Below are positions 51,529 through 62,490 of a stretch of 64,000 nucleotides of DNA, piece after piece. Source of the DNA: Purshia tridentata (Eukaryota; Streptophyta; Magnoliopsida; Rosales; Rosaceae); NCBI GenBank assembly GCA_003254885.1, contig QANT01000370.1, positions 48,232 to 112,231 on the forward strand. Direction: 5' to 3'. The position numbers were made by a program, and so were the translations under genes. The first letter of the stretch is position 1. Each line of letters begins with the position of its first letter. The notes beneath the pieces are model-generated. The model saw nothing but the letters and a program-made list of their open reading frames with translations. It did not search any database and was not told where the DNA came from.

Positions 51529-54500
51529 TTACTGGTAGTACATGAGCTGCTGGGCAGCAGCAACATTCTGGAACCCACCATCATATATGGCCTGGCTTGC
51601 TCCAGCATTGCCCATTCCCATTGCTGGCTGCTTAAGAGGGTGTTGTCCCTGAGGGTGCATGAGGGCATGGACACCACCCATCTTGCTCATTGCTAGTTGC
51701 CGCTCATAGGCCAAGAGGTCAGTTGCAGAGAGGCCTGGTAAAGGTGCTGCTGCTGGAGGAGGGAGTGGATTTGAAATTGTTCCGGGTGGAGTAGGCTTGC
51801 TACCCCACGAGCACTACATGCACGAAAAGAAGAAACATTCAACAGTCAATGTACACAAACAGAAAGAAGAAACACTCCCAACAGTTAATATCATGAAATA
51901 AGGGTCACTAAGAGATGCCCCAGGAAGATAGAACAATCACCTTTATTTGTCTTCCACACAAAATTGACTGCGTATTTCCCATCTGAATAGCCAGAGCCGC
52001 CTCAGCATGAGTACTGTATCTCACAAAACCAAAGCCCTTGTCACGTTGGAGCCGAACTTCCTCAATCACTCCAACACCAAGAGAATGAAAGTGCCGATGA
52101 AGATCGAGCTGAGTGACCTGTTAAAAACCCAATATAACAGGTTTACAAATAAACTATGGTGGTGGATTTTCTAAGCTATTAAAGATTCAATTTGTTCCCT
52201 TCCATCTTTTTCCTCTTTCCATTTAACCTCAGTTCTGTTATCAAAATAAACTTGTATATCATTTGTGTGTGTGTGTGAGGGAGGGGGGGAGAGAGAGAGA
52301 GAGTAAAGAAGAATTAATAGATAAGAAAATTTCTTGCCTCTGGAGCAAGATTGCCCACATAAACAGTAGTATATTGAGGATTGTTCTCCGGAGCCTCACT
52401 GTTTGTAGTCTCTTTTCCATCTTCTGCACAATTAAAACAGAATATGAATCAGTCATATGCAGAGGGCTCCATCTTTCCACACATATTTAGACAAATATTT
52501 TCCTTCCATTTTCCAGTAAGGTGAACTAGACATAAACCTTTTTTTTTTGGGGGTAAAGACTAGAAAGAACTTTTTCATAAATAAAAAATAATGGTTTGAC
52601 CATGGACTCACCGGATGAGCCATTTGTTAGTTCCACCACACTTTTGGCATCTGAACTCTGCTTATCCTCATTGGCACCAGCACCTTTTGTTGCCCAGTTG
52701 CAACGTATCTGTCTACTGCCAAGCCATTTACCTGGACATTACAGCATATGATGAGAAGAGATGCAAGTAAAATAGAAAGCCATAACTACTGTAGAATAGA
52801 TGACTTACAATCAGATCAGGGTAATAGAATAGATTACAAGAATGCATTACATGTTCAATATGTTTAAACTCTGTCACGAATTAGTAAGAAAAAAAGATAT
52901 TCCCTACAATTTTTGCCATTGTTATTGGGACAAAGTGAGACAGTAATATAAAAGGAAAAGGCCAAATCGTTACTCCAAAAACATTAAACGAGAGATCATC
53001 CAAAATCTATTGTGGTTCTAATTGGCATTGATGGCATGCCAATTCTTACTTATTACAAATGCAGGAAGGACCAAAAAGCAAAATGAAAAAGAAAGAGGAA
53101 GATATTTTGGCATGCAAAATTTGTTAGGATGGGCAATTGGAAAGTGTGACTGACCATCGCTTTAGCCTTTAGGTATATTTTGGTGTGAATTGAGAGGAAT
53201 TTTCTTTCTTTTGGAGTGGAGCATTCTTCTTATGACTTGAAACCCAATTTCTTGAGACGGCTCATTATTGGTGATAACTTCTAAACCTATATCCAAATAA
53301 TTTCCACTTAAGAATTGATTCTCTCTTAACAGCTTTCATTTGCATGATTTTTTTTCACACTCCCGGTCTACTTGGGTTATATCCCCACACAAATTTTTTT
53401 CAATAAACTATCAAAAATCATTATTAGGGAAAAGAAAACATCTTACCAGTTAAATCATTTATTGCACTTTGAGCATCCTGAAAAGAAAATAAAAGTATGG
53501 TGGGAATCAATATAAGTAAAAATCTATATTATTAAATAAGAGAGGAAGCTGGGTTTTGGCTGACACTTTAAACTATTGACTCCTTAAAAGAAAAGTTGAA
53601 TTTTGACCTGACTATATCAAAGCCATTACTTAAATTTCTACATCCAAATCCCTTGCATTCAGATACCAATCCATTACAAACTAACATTCAGAACCCTCAA
53701 AATAGATTTTTTTTTTTTTTAACAGAAAAAGAACAAATTCAAGATCCCATGCATTCCAAAAGACACCAAATGGAAAAATAATACCTGTTGGTTTCGGAAT
53801 GAGACAAACCCAAAGCCTCTTGAACGTCCTGTCTTCTGATCCCACATAACCCTTGCATCTCTAAGCAAAACAAGAAAACAAAAACAAAATCTATTCAGGC
53901 ACCCCCCAGAACACAACACTGAATAACAAGGTAAGCTTAACGAATGTTTACAGATGAATCTACAACTTCCACTATACCCATCAGATGTCTTATTCAAAAG
54001 AAAAATATAAATAACGATAAAATTTAACAAAACCAATGTAAGAGAAGGTGCACTTACGAACAACTGGGAAAAACAGAAAAGCATGCAAATAATGTAGCAT
54101 CAGTAACCTCGGGGCTGAGATCACCAACAAAAATGTTAAAGTGACCTGCAGACCGAATAGATAGTTATCATACAGTAACCTAGTTGATAAATGCCACCGA
54201 AAATCAGTTCCCAAAAAACAAATAAATTTAAACAAACCTGATGTATCCTCCCTCTGACCGCTAGCATATGCCCAATTTACTTTGATAGGCTGCCCAAACC
54301 TGGAAATCACATAACAAAATGTAAGAGAAAATACAACATAAATAAATAAAATAACAAGGAGAATCATTTAGATTTTCACTTACAGATGTCTGCCATTGAG
54401 AGATAATATTGCAAGGGCAGCTGATCTACGATCAAAATAGTGAATGAAACCATAGGATGACTGCAAAAGGCAGAGAAAATAAAAATTACCAATGATATGA

Positions 54501-55958
54501 TCATAATCTGGTATAATTGAGTTAGGCAAATTTTGAGTCCAAAAGTTCTCAATATGCACCAAGTAGACTTCTTTCTTACATTATAATTGTACCCAACAGA
54601 TAAAACAAACACTGAGGGGTGGCTATTAGATGATTAAAAACTTGCCTTTTCCTTTCTAATAAGTTTGCAGCTTTCAACAGCACCAGTACTTGCAAAAACC
54701 TCTTGAAGAAGTGGTTCTGTCACCTGGGTATGGATGTTCCCAACATACCTGAGATTTCTCAAAAATAAAAAAACTGGAAGTTTTAAAAGCAGAAAAGGAG
54801 AAATAAAATAAATAATGCATAAGTAATCACTCTCAACCAGGAAAGAAAAAAGATAATGCAAGTAACACGTGGTTAACATCATCTGAATACTTTTTGAAAG
54901 AAAGCATAGCCAGTGAAAGATTGAAAGTTAAAGAAGCAATAGTAATTTATAGAAAATTAACCTCATTTGAATTACTTTTAGGCAGGTATCATAGCTAAAT
55001 GAAAAGAAACAGTGGAAGAAATAAAACTAACCATAATAGTGGTGAAACAAAGAAAAGAACAAAAAAATTGTCTAGACAAACACTCACACACTGCGGCAAG
55101 TACTTGGATCAAAACCAGGAGGCAGATTTCCACTTGGGATTGGCTCTATCTGCAAAATAAAAACGTGGAAGAAAAGAAACCTAAGAGCGGGAGCAAAATA
55201 AATGAAACCTAAAATCAAAATAAAATAAATCCCCTACTTCTTTATCAACCAAATCAGGATTACTTCAACCTAAAAGCAGAATCAGTTTTAGGGTACTTGT
55301 ATCGAAACCTAACAGGAACAGAAGATATGAAAGACAAAACATGGTTGGTAAGGAACCAAAGTAACCTAAATAAGGTCCAGTCCTAGGCATTTTATTAAAA
55401 TTATAAAGAGGCCCAAATGAGTATTTGCTATTTGGTACTTCTAGATTGGAAACTCTTTTCATGAACTTATCACCAACACCAAGATACTTGCAAACAATCA
55501 AAAAAACCAAATAATGTTGAAAAAGGCCAATTCAGTATCATATTCCAAGATGCGGACAATGCTACTACATTTTAGAAAGCTCAATTTTCACTTCCGAAAA
55601 ACAATCAAATACCACAACAATCAATTTGAAAACGTTTTCACACCAGAAACCATCCAAAACCCTAGCTCTCGCAATCGAGTACTTCGAAAACAATAACGAA
55701 AGGAACTTAACCCTAGCTCCCACAACCCAATCACGTACAAGGACAATCGCAGCTCAAATATCAAAACCACAGTCCAAGAAAAACTCAAATCCATAAAAGA
55801 CAAACAAGTCACACGACAATAAATCAAAAACGAAAAAAGAAGAAAGCTCAAACCTGAGGGGGAGCTAATAGGCCAGGGTGGTAGAGAGAATGCTGCTGGA
55901 GAAGAGCCTGTTGCATCAGAGCTTGTTGCTGCTGCTGCTTCAGCCTCTGGTGCTGCAT
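51529..55958 (-). CDS. UBP1: UBP1-type oligouridylate-binding protein (three RRMs, TIA-1-like)
   Basis: Twelve exons (5' to 3': 55854-55958, 55088-55149, 54646-54748, 54384-54460, 54238-54299, 54058-54145, 53785-53860, 53447-53477, 52612-52731, 52338-52423, 51941-52117, 51529-51813) join in frame to 423 residues. A Gln-rich N-terminus ([17 protein letters not shown]) precedes three RRMs with clear RNP motifs. RRM1 starts [10 protein letters not shown] (about residue 56). RRM2 starts [10 protein letters not shown] and has [11 protein letters not shown]3 starts [10 protein letters not shown] and has KGFGFVRY. The Ala/Gly/Gln-rich tail ends in [10 protein letters not shown]. The family binds U-rich pre-mRNA and mRNA, affects splicing and stability, and enters stress granules. 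From memory the Arabidopsis neighbour of FLU is UBP1C. Two introns (after exons 3 and 10) use GC donors. The start is the first Met after a CT-rich leader. Confidence 0.94.
52263..52304. repeat. GT/GA compound microsatellite in UBP1 intron 10
   Basis: A TGTGTGTG run followed by GAGGGAGGG and a GAGAGAGA run, inside the intron between exons 10 and 11. Confidence 0.8.
52336..52337 (-). other. GC splice donor of UBP1 intron 10
   Basis: On the coding strand exon 10 ends CCAGAG, followed by GCAAGA. No GT donor nearby preserves the frame, and the join gives the conserved [14 protein letters not shown]. This is a GC-AG intron. Confidence 0.85.
54644..54645 (-). other. GC splice donor of UBP1 intron 3
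   Basis: Exon 3 ends GGAAAAG, followed by GCAAGT, the strong consensus for GC donors. Joining to the TTTTGCAG acceptor at 54461 restores [14 protein letters not shown] in RRM1. Reading through gives a stop within a few codons. Confidence 0.88.
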
Positions 55959-56600
55959 TTCCTCGACGATTTTCCGAGAAAGTCGGGGTTTTGCCGAGAA
56001 TTTGAGGTTAGGGTACGAGCAAGGGCCTCGAGAAAAATGAGAGCGGTAGAGACAGACAGATAGAGAGAGAGAGAGAGAGAGAGGCCTCTGACAGAGAGAA
56101 CTCATTATTGGCTCTTTGAGGTTAATATATACGAAAGAGATACCGCTAAATTTACTACGCTAATGAGTTGGCATTCTTCACAGCCAATCAGAATGTGAAA
56201 TATGTTCTAATCTCATTAATTAACTTAGAGTCCTAGCTAATTGGACGTATGATGAAAATATAATTCACGCAAATTATTACGATGTAGTAGTGTTAGTATT
56301 TTTTTTTTTTGTCTTTATACCTCCATATACCCAAAAAAATAAAAATATGAATCATTCGAAAAGTAACAATTTAATTTGAATGGAAGAACATCATTACTTT
56401 TAGGATAGTGTTCATTTAGAGAATGCAAAATCAAATACATGTTGTCGCATATCCTCTAAAACTTTTATAATACATTATCATAATTGGTTGATACGAATTT
56501 TCAAGGAGCATTCACCAAAAAGTGTTGTAATCTATATATTGGGTTGTTACCTTGAGTCATATTTAAAGAATTAAAGGCAATGAGTTTTGGGCTGGATTTT
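55959..56600. other. UBP1 leader and promoter region
   Basis: A (GA)n run at about 56060-56083 on the plus strand is a (CT)n tract in the 5'UTR or core promoter of the minus-strand UBP1 gene. The rest is AT-rich, without a recognised element. Confidence 0.5.
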
Positions 56601-56996
56601 GGTAACCATGTTTTAACATCCCCTTCCCTTCTGTTATTGATTTGTTGTATGCAGATTTTTTAGCCATGTCTAGGTCTAGGTCTAGTCTATCCTGATGTAG
56701 TTTTTTGTAGTGTTTCGGATTGGGGTGGGCATGGTATGATATGGAATGGTATGAACCTATTTCTAAATGTTATGGTATAATATGGTATGGACATTTTGAA
56801 AAATAGAACCATATCATACCGATATTCTATGGATTCAATATGAAACGGTATGGTATGGTATGATGTCAATCTTTTAAACTTTTTTTTGCCAAAACCAAAA
56901 CATTCAACATGTTTTTTCAATTAAAACAACATTTAACCACTTGTTTTTTTTAGCCAAAAGCCTAAAACAACATTTAACAATCTAAAATAGAAGTTC

Positions 56997-57930
56997 ATAT
57001 ATAATTATAATTCAAACTTAACAAATAGAATGCCCAAATTCTAATAAATTCATAATAGGCTGTAGCAAAACACAAAAATAAAATGCTCGAATAGTATGGT
57101 TTGGGGTTTGGGACTCTGGAGTTAATGGTTAAGGGTATTTTGGGGTTTGAGACTTTGGAGTTCAAAATTTAGGGTATTTATGGGGTTTTGTTTGGGGTTT
57201 GGACTTTGGAGTTTAGGGTTTAGGGTATTTTGAGGTTTGAATTCGAGTTTGACTTTGGGTTTTGGAGTTTTTTATTTTTATTACATATGTTTTAAGTAGT
57301 ATAGGGTATGAGATATTATAATATATGTTTTATACTATATCTTAATTTCCTAAACCTTAGGGTATAAGGTATAGGGTATAGGATATAGTAGATACAATTT
57401 ACTAATATTATACCATATCATAGTATTAGGATATGATATAAATAAAGTATGAATTATAGTATAGTATATAATTATAATTCAAACTTAACAAATAGAATGC
57501 CCAAATTCTAATAAATTCATAATAGGCTGTAGCAAAACACAAAAATAAAATGCTCGAATAGTATGGTTTGGGGTTTGGGACTCTGGAGTTAATGGTTAAG
57601 GGTATTTTGGGGTTTGAGACTTTGGAGTTCAAAATTTAGGGTATTTATGGGGTTTTGTTTGGGGTTTGGACTTTGGAGTTTAGGGTTTAGGGTATTTTGA
57701 GGTTTGAATTCGAGTTTGACTTTGGGTTTTGGAGTTTTTTATTTTTATTACATATGTTTTAAGTAGTATAGGGTATGAGATATTATAATATATGTTTTAT
57801 ACTATATCTTAATTTCCTAAACCTTAGGGTATAAGGTATAGGGTATAGGATATAGTAGATACAATTTACTAATATTATACCATATCATAGTATTAGGATA
57901 TGATATAAATAAAGTATGAATTACAGTATA
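56997..57930. repeat. 467-bp tandem duplication with telomere-like TTTAGGG motifs
   Basis: Copy 1 (about 56997-57463) and copy 2 (about 57464-57930) match base for base over almost the whole unit; the one clear difference is GAATTATAG against GAATTACAG near the right end. Each copy contains a GGGTTTGG / TTTAGGGTTTAGGG-rich stretch (near 57110-57230 and 57577-57700) recalling the plant telomere unit. Copy 2 runs into a TATAGTATATAG microsatellite (57925-57958). The near identity implies recent duplication. The sequence is noncoding. Confidence 0.92.
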
Positions 57931-58176
57931 GTATATAGTATATAGTATATAGTATATACCAACTTGCCATACTATAATACAATTAATACTTTGAATGATA
58001 TTAGCCAATTAGGGTATAATGTTTAGCATTAGGGTTTATGGATTAAATATTTTAGGATATATAATATTATGATATGATATAAAATTATTAATTATTAATT
58101 AACTGTGAATTATAGTATATACCAAGTTACTATACTATATTTTTATTTAGTTTTTATATAGAAATGTTAATTAAAA

Positions 58177-58510
58177 TATTTATCTGTTTTCGCAAATAAC
58201 CAAATTTGGTTAGCTTAGTCATGATTGAATTAAGGTTATGCTTAAACCCTACAAGGTACAGAAAAAAAGCCCTTAAACAAGGCACAATACGTGGCAATAT
58301 TGAATTAGGGGCCTTAGGGCTTTATCAAAAAAAATTGTATTCCAAATTTACCTTGTAGGGCTTTTTTTGAAAAAAACCCTAATTCAATATTGCCACGTAT
58401 TGTGCCTTGTTTAAGGGCTTTTTTTCTGTACCTTGTAGGGTTTAAGCATAACCTTAATTCAATCATGACTAAGCTAACCAAATTTGGTTATTTGCGAAAA
58501 CAGATAAATA
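58177..58510. repeat. Perfect 134-bp inverted repeat with 66-bp spacer
   Basis: The left arm 58177-58310 (starting TATTTATCTGTTTTCGC) and right arm 58377-58510 (ending GCGAAAACAGATAAATA) are exact reverse complements over 134 bases by my base-by-base comparison. The 66-base spacer (58311-58376) itself has partial symmetry (GGGCTTTATCAAAAAAAA near one end, GGGCTTTTTTTGAAAAAAA near the other). No open frame of note. A transcript would fold into a long perfect hairpin. It could be a young foldback transposon or an inverted duplication; no target-site duplication was identified. Confidence 0.93.
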
Positions 58511-59493
58511 AACTGTCAGGCACTAAAAAGTTTGGTCATGGCTTCGTTGGCTTTCCCAATGGGCTTGTATCCATGCCCCATTTTTGTCTCATTTGCTTAT
58601 AGAACCGGTTAAACGACATAACAATCTAACTTGGGCCTTTCCAAATAAAGCCGATAGGGAAAATCAATTTGGATTTTAGGCTTGTTCTGGTCTTCAGGTC
58701 TTGTATCCACTCCAATGTTAGGCTTGGGGTTTTCCCTCTTACCCCAGATTTACCCTACGTATGGTGCCAATGGAATAAACGTAATCGATTTGTTTTTTTT
58801 TTTTTAAATTTCAGTTTCAGTTGTGTAATCAAACCGAACCAAACCAACCTCAGTTTTGAAAAGTATACCAAAACCGAACCGTTGACCATCTCAGCTTCTC
58901 CCGTGGCTTCACCACCGTGTCACTATGCTCTCCCATGGTACCACTCTTAGTTGTGAAATCTGAAAATGAAGAATTTGGAGGTAGAAAGAGGGAAGAACAA
59001 GCGGGTCTTATGACGGATCTGTTTGAGAGGAATGAAATGCAGACTCGGTTCGAGAGAGCTTTCTTGTGTGACAGGTTAAGGAGAAGGAAGATGAAGAGGC
59101 TTGTGACCATAAAGTCATACTGAAAGAGGAGAAAGATGAGCTGCTTTGCTTCTCTATATATGCTTGTCGGACTCTTCTAGAACTTAGTATGGTCACAGTG
59201 AAGGAGAGTAAAAGGAAAGGGTGCGCCCTCAATTTGGAGAAAGTAATTGTTAAAGACTAAAGTATAGTAAATAAACAAGCGTATGAATAAAGTTTCCCTA
59301 ACCCATCTCATCCACAAGGAAAATTTTATTACACAAATTGATGAAAGAAAAAGTTACAAAATTAAATTTTTTGCAAGTATATAATGAAATTGATCTATAA
59401 CAAGTACAGAGTTGGGACCACAATTAAGCAGCCATTAGGCCTACATATGAAATCTAAAATTAATTGGACAATAGTGAGCTCTAATCAAATGAT
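58511..59493. other. Interval between inverted repeat and JAZ gene
   Basis: Contains an AACCGAACCAAACC-like patch (58820-58880) and open frames of 60-90 codons without family resemblance. The last 150-200 bases are probably JAZ 3'UTR on the minus strand. Confidence 0.4.
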
Positions 59494-60108
59494 TTATAGG
59501 CTGAGTTCAAGCTGCTTTGAACATTGATCACCCTCTACTTCATCCCTTGGAATATTTTGTCCCTCAGGCTTGGGATCAGAAGATGATGATGCATTTTGAT
59601 GGTTCACTTGGTATGGAGCCATTGCTGCTGCCCTTTCTTTCCTCTTCTCAAAGAACTTACGAAGTGAAGCTTGGTGAAATTGTTTAAGCCGGCGTTCATG
59701 GCTCTTGGGGTTCTCCTCAGAATTAGCCACAGAAGAAATCTTGGAGCTAATAACCTTATTATTCCTAGCAAAACCCATGATTTCTCTTGCCTTGTCTGCC
59801 TCAATCTCATTAAAAACCAGCACCTTCCCACCATAAAAAATGGTCATCTGGGCAGCAGATCCAGGCTCTGCAGGCAGTGTACTTTCTGGTAATTTCCCAG
59901 CAAACTGTGGAAGCAAATCAATACTGGGGTTTCTTGGGGCAGAAGTCTCAGTTGGGTTGGTCTCCTTCTCCATGTTTGTCAGCAAGTTCATTGTTGTTGC
60001 AGGCACTGCTGGCTTTCCAATTAGTCCAAAGCTCATGTCTCTCTTCTCCTTCTTCATGTACTGGCTCAAGAGGCTGCAAGTCTGAGCAAAATTGGTCTTT
60101 TCTGCCAT
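59494..60108 (-). CDS. JAZ/TIFY jasmonate-signalling repressor with divergent degron and C-terminal EAR
   Basis: Single exon, 204 residues. The N-terminus MAEKTNFAQTCSLLSQYMKK resembles JAZ5/JAZ6 (TIFY11) and JAZ1/2 proteins. The TIFY/ZIM domain begins at residue 88 (MTIFYGGKVLVFNE, then ADKAREIM) and binds NINJA and other JAZ proteins. The Jas motif is at about 147-170 (SLRKFFEKRKERAAAMAPYQ) and binds MYC factors. The segment before it reads ERRLKQFHQA instead of the LPIARR-A of the COI1-JA-Ile degron. The protein ends LELSL, an EAR-type (LxLxL) motif that recruits TOPLESS. JAZ proteins act in the nucleus. The start at 60108 is preferred over an in-frame upstream Met at 60207 because MAEKTNF matches family N-termini. 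There is no Jas intron, so the splice variants seen in many JAZ genes cannot form. Three G-boxes lie upstream. Confidence 0.93.
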   Translation of the reverse strand: MAEKTNFAQTCSLLSQYMKKEKRDMSFGLIGKPAVPATTMNLLTNMEKETNPTETSAPRNPSIDLLPQFAGKLPESTLPAEPGSAAQMTIFYGGKVLVFNEIEADKAREIMGFARNNKVISSKISSVANSEENPKSHERRLKQFHQASLRKFFEKRKERAAAMAPYQVNHQNASSSSDPKPEGQNIPRDEVEGDQCSKQLELSL

Positions 60109-60399
60109 TTTCAAAGTGATGGATGGATGGTGAAAATTGTGAGAAAATGAAAACCCAGATCTTCTTGAGAGGCCTTGGAATTCAAATCTGTTAATGGGTA
60201 AGAGCAAAGGAGGATGAGGAGGAGGAATATATGGAAGGAGCCAAGCAAGGTTTGCTATCGACCATGACCTTTCTTGCTGTCTTTATCTTTGAATATAATA
60301 ATTAAAATTATTAATTAATCGATTATTCTTATTAGTTTTTTCTCTGTTTGAACCACGTTTTTTTTTTGCATTAAAAAAAATGGATTGGACATTTTCAAA

Positions 60400-60405
60400 C
60401 ACGTG
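60400..60405. promoter_or_regulatory. G-box CACGTG, about 290 bp upstream of JAZ start codon
   Basis: A CACGTG core (context AACACGTGTAG) in the upstream region of the minus-strand JAZ gene. MYC2-type factors bind G-boxes and activate JAZ genes, forming a feedback loop. Position and core are seen; binding is inferred. Confidence 0.55.
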
Positions 60406-60626
60406 TAGCCAAAGTGTGAAAACGGGAGAGAGTCGAGAGGCCTTCCTCGAGAATGCGCTCTTCATTTGGACTCAATTACGAAACTGCTCTCTACAGTTTG
60501 AAGCGGAAACTGAGCTTAGTGAGGGTAGTTCCGTCATTTATCACTGACGGAGTTAGACTTCACAGTATTAGGTAGAGACGTGGGCCGTTTCCGTGCCGAC
60601 AAGGACCAACTGGTTCGCGGGGCCCA

Positions 60627-60632
60627 CACGTG
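60627..60632. promoter_or_regulatory. G-box CACGTG, about 520 bp upstream of JAZ start codon
   Basis: Second CACGTG core, context CCACACGTGACC, in the JAZ upstream region. This ACACGTGAC-like context also fits ABRE sites. Confidence 0.5.
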
Positions 60633-60809
60633 ACCATTGAGAAAAGCAGCACTCCAGCAGGTGGTTCTTCTCTTCTCTTCTTTTCTTTCCCGTGCTTCAA
60701 GATTCGCGAAAGTTTTGGGTTGATGGGTTGAGAGCTTCAGCACATGATACACAATTCTCAATTCATCGTGGGTAGTTTCGTCATTTTATCGTAGTGCCGA
60801 AGTTGCTGC

Positions 60810-60815
60810 CACGTG
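60810..60815. promoter_or_regulatory. G-box CACGTG, about 700 bp upstream of JAZ start codon
   Basis: Third CACGTG core, context GCCACGTGTGTG, a typical bZIP/bHLH site. Three cores in about 420 bp is more than chance in this AT-rich DNA. Confidence 0.5.
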
Positions 60816-62394
60816 TGTGAATATCAGGACATTCAGCCGGTGGGTCGCACGCAATTTGGTAGTAAATGGCAATTGGCTGGCAAGGGGCTCGACGCCTGCA
60901 AGTTCGGTGGCCACATTTTTTATAGATTTTCAGTGGAGTAGTCGCGCCATGTGCCATTTGTATTGATATATTGAAATGTGTTATTATTTCAAATAAAATT
61001 TGTAATTTTTTTAAAGTAAGTTGAACAAATAGCTTATAATATTTAATGGTTGTAGCATACACCGAGTAATGAATGGCAAATATTGATATTAACTTAGTAT
61101 TGAGAAAAGATTGGAAAATTGATTATAATTATGATGAATCAAATTGTTGTGGTTAAAGGGGTGGTTAATTTTGTGAAATGATGAATATATATTAATACTA
61201 TAACCTTTTTTATTCAATAAATTTGTTTTGGCGATTAAAAATTAAAAAAATATAAATACTATAATATTGTATTACTTTGTGTCTTTTTATTTCTTGCTTT
61301 GTAGTCATTGTGATGTGAGATAATATTTGCCTTAGTTCCTGGTTAGAGGAACTATTCTAACTCCCTCTCACATATACATGTTATCTTTGATCTTTTTATT
61401 TAATTTATGAATGAATGAATGAATTTTTATTTAAAATAAAAAGACAGAAAAGGATAAAGTGAAGTAAGTATTTTTTGCAATGTGAAAATTATCTAGATTC
61501 TATAGTATGATGAGTTCTTACCTTTGTATAAAGTGTTTCAGTTTTTCTCTTTTATTTCTAAATAAAACTCACATCTAATCCAAACTTTGGGTTATATTCG
61601 ATTGATAATTATTCTTTAAACCGACCAGCATTATTCTTGTATATTTTTTTACTTTGATCAAACCATTGACTAATTAGAAGCTGCATGATCCTTAAACTAA
61701 CATTATCCAGGCATACATATTAAAGACTTTAATTTAAGAAATCTCCATGTGCATTGTTACTCACCCACTGTTTTAATTTATATCATGTATACTAGTCATT
61801 CAAAGGTGTGAGATCGGAAGCTTGTTATTCACAAGTTGAAGGCATCGACAATGGCACATAATGAATGTAAAATTTCTAAAGTATAATGTATGGATGTTTG
61901 TATGATAGTGCTGAGTGATTAAACAACTAAATTAAAAGATATGCGTTTAAGATGATCTAAACTTTTAATTATAAATAAGAAATTGTCATAAAACTTGAAT
62001 ATGAACCTATCATCTTTTAATTTAAAGAGGATCATCTACTAATGTTTTGAGTGTTGATTTCATATTATGTTAAAATAACATTTTTTTGGGATTTAAAAGT
62101 TAAGTGTCATGAGTACGAAATAGTACAAAATGAATACGGAATGAGTATTTCATGATCATTTCAATTATATTTAACTTTAGATAGCGAGAATAAAGATAAA
62201 CCTATATAAAAGTTTAAAATATTTCATGTGCTATTTTTGTCAAACAAATTGGTGCAAGTATGAATTTGTCATTGAACAATAACTACTATGAGACTATGGA
62301 GGTAAATTAGTACAAAATATATGAACTTTAGTGAAACTTGACTCAAAATAGAAGAACCACGAAGATATTGAATCACAAATATACCAAACCATCA

Positions 62395-62490
62395 ATTTAT
62401 TCGAGAACAGTTATATAATTAAACGAATTTTGATTGAGTTATTTTTAACAAAAATGATCTTTAATAAGTGATCTAAAAAATGAATAATGT
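62395..62490. mobile_element. Partial copy related to the foldback element at 14.5 kb
   Basis: GTTATATAATTAAACGAATT, then GAGTTATTTTT, then ATGATCTTTAATAAGTGATC and TAAAA match, with substitutions, the right arm at about 14755-14835. It indicates a small dispersed family in this genome. Only one arm was recognised here. Confidence 0.55.

Noticed and set aside
56700-56890. GGTATG/CATACC-rich patch considered as a terminal inverted repeat
   Set aside because: It shows only weak, scattered symmetry and no defined ends; treated as simple degenerate repeat.
58390-59232. Open frames of 65-93 codons between inverted repeat and JAZ gene
   Set aside because: They overlap the inverted repeat or one another on opposite strands, and none resembles a protein family.
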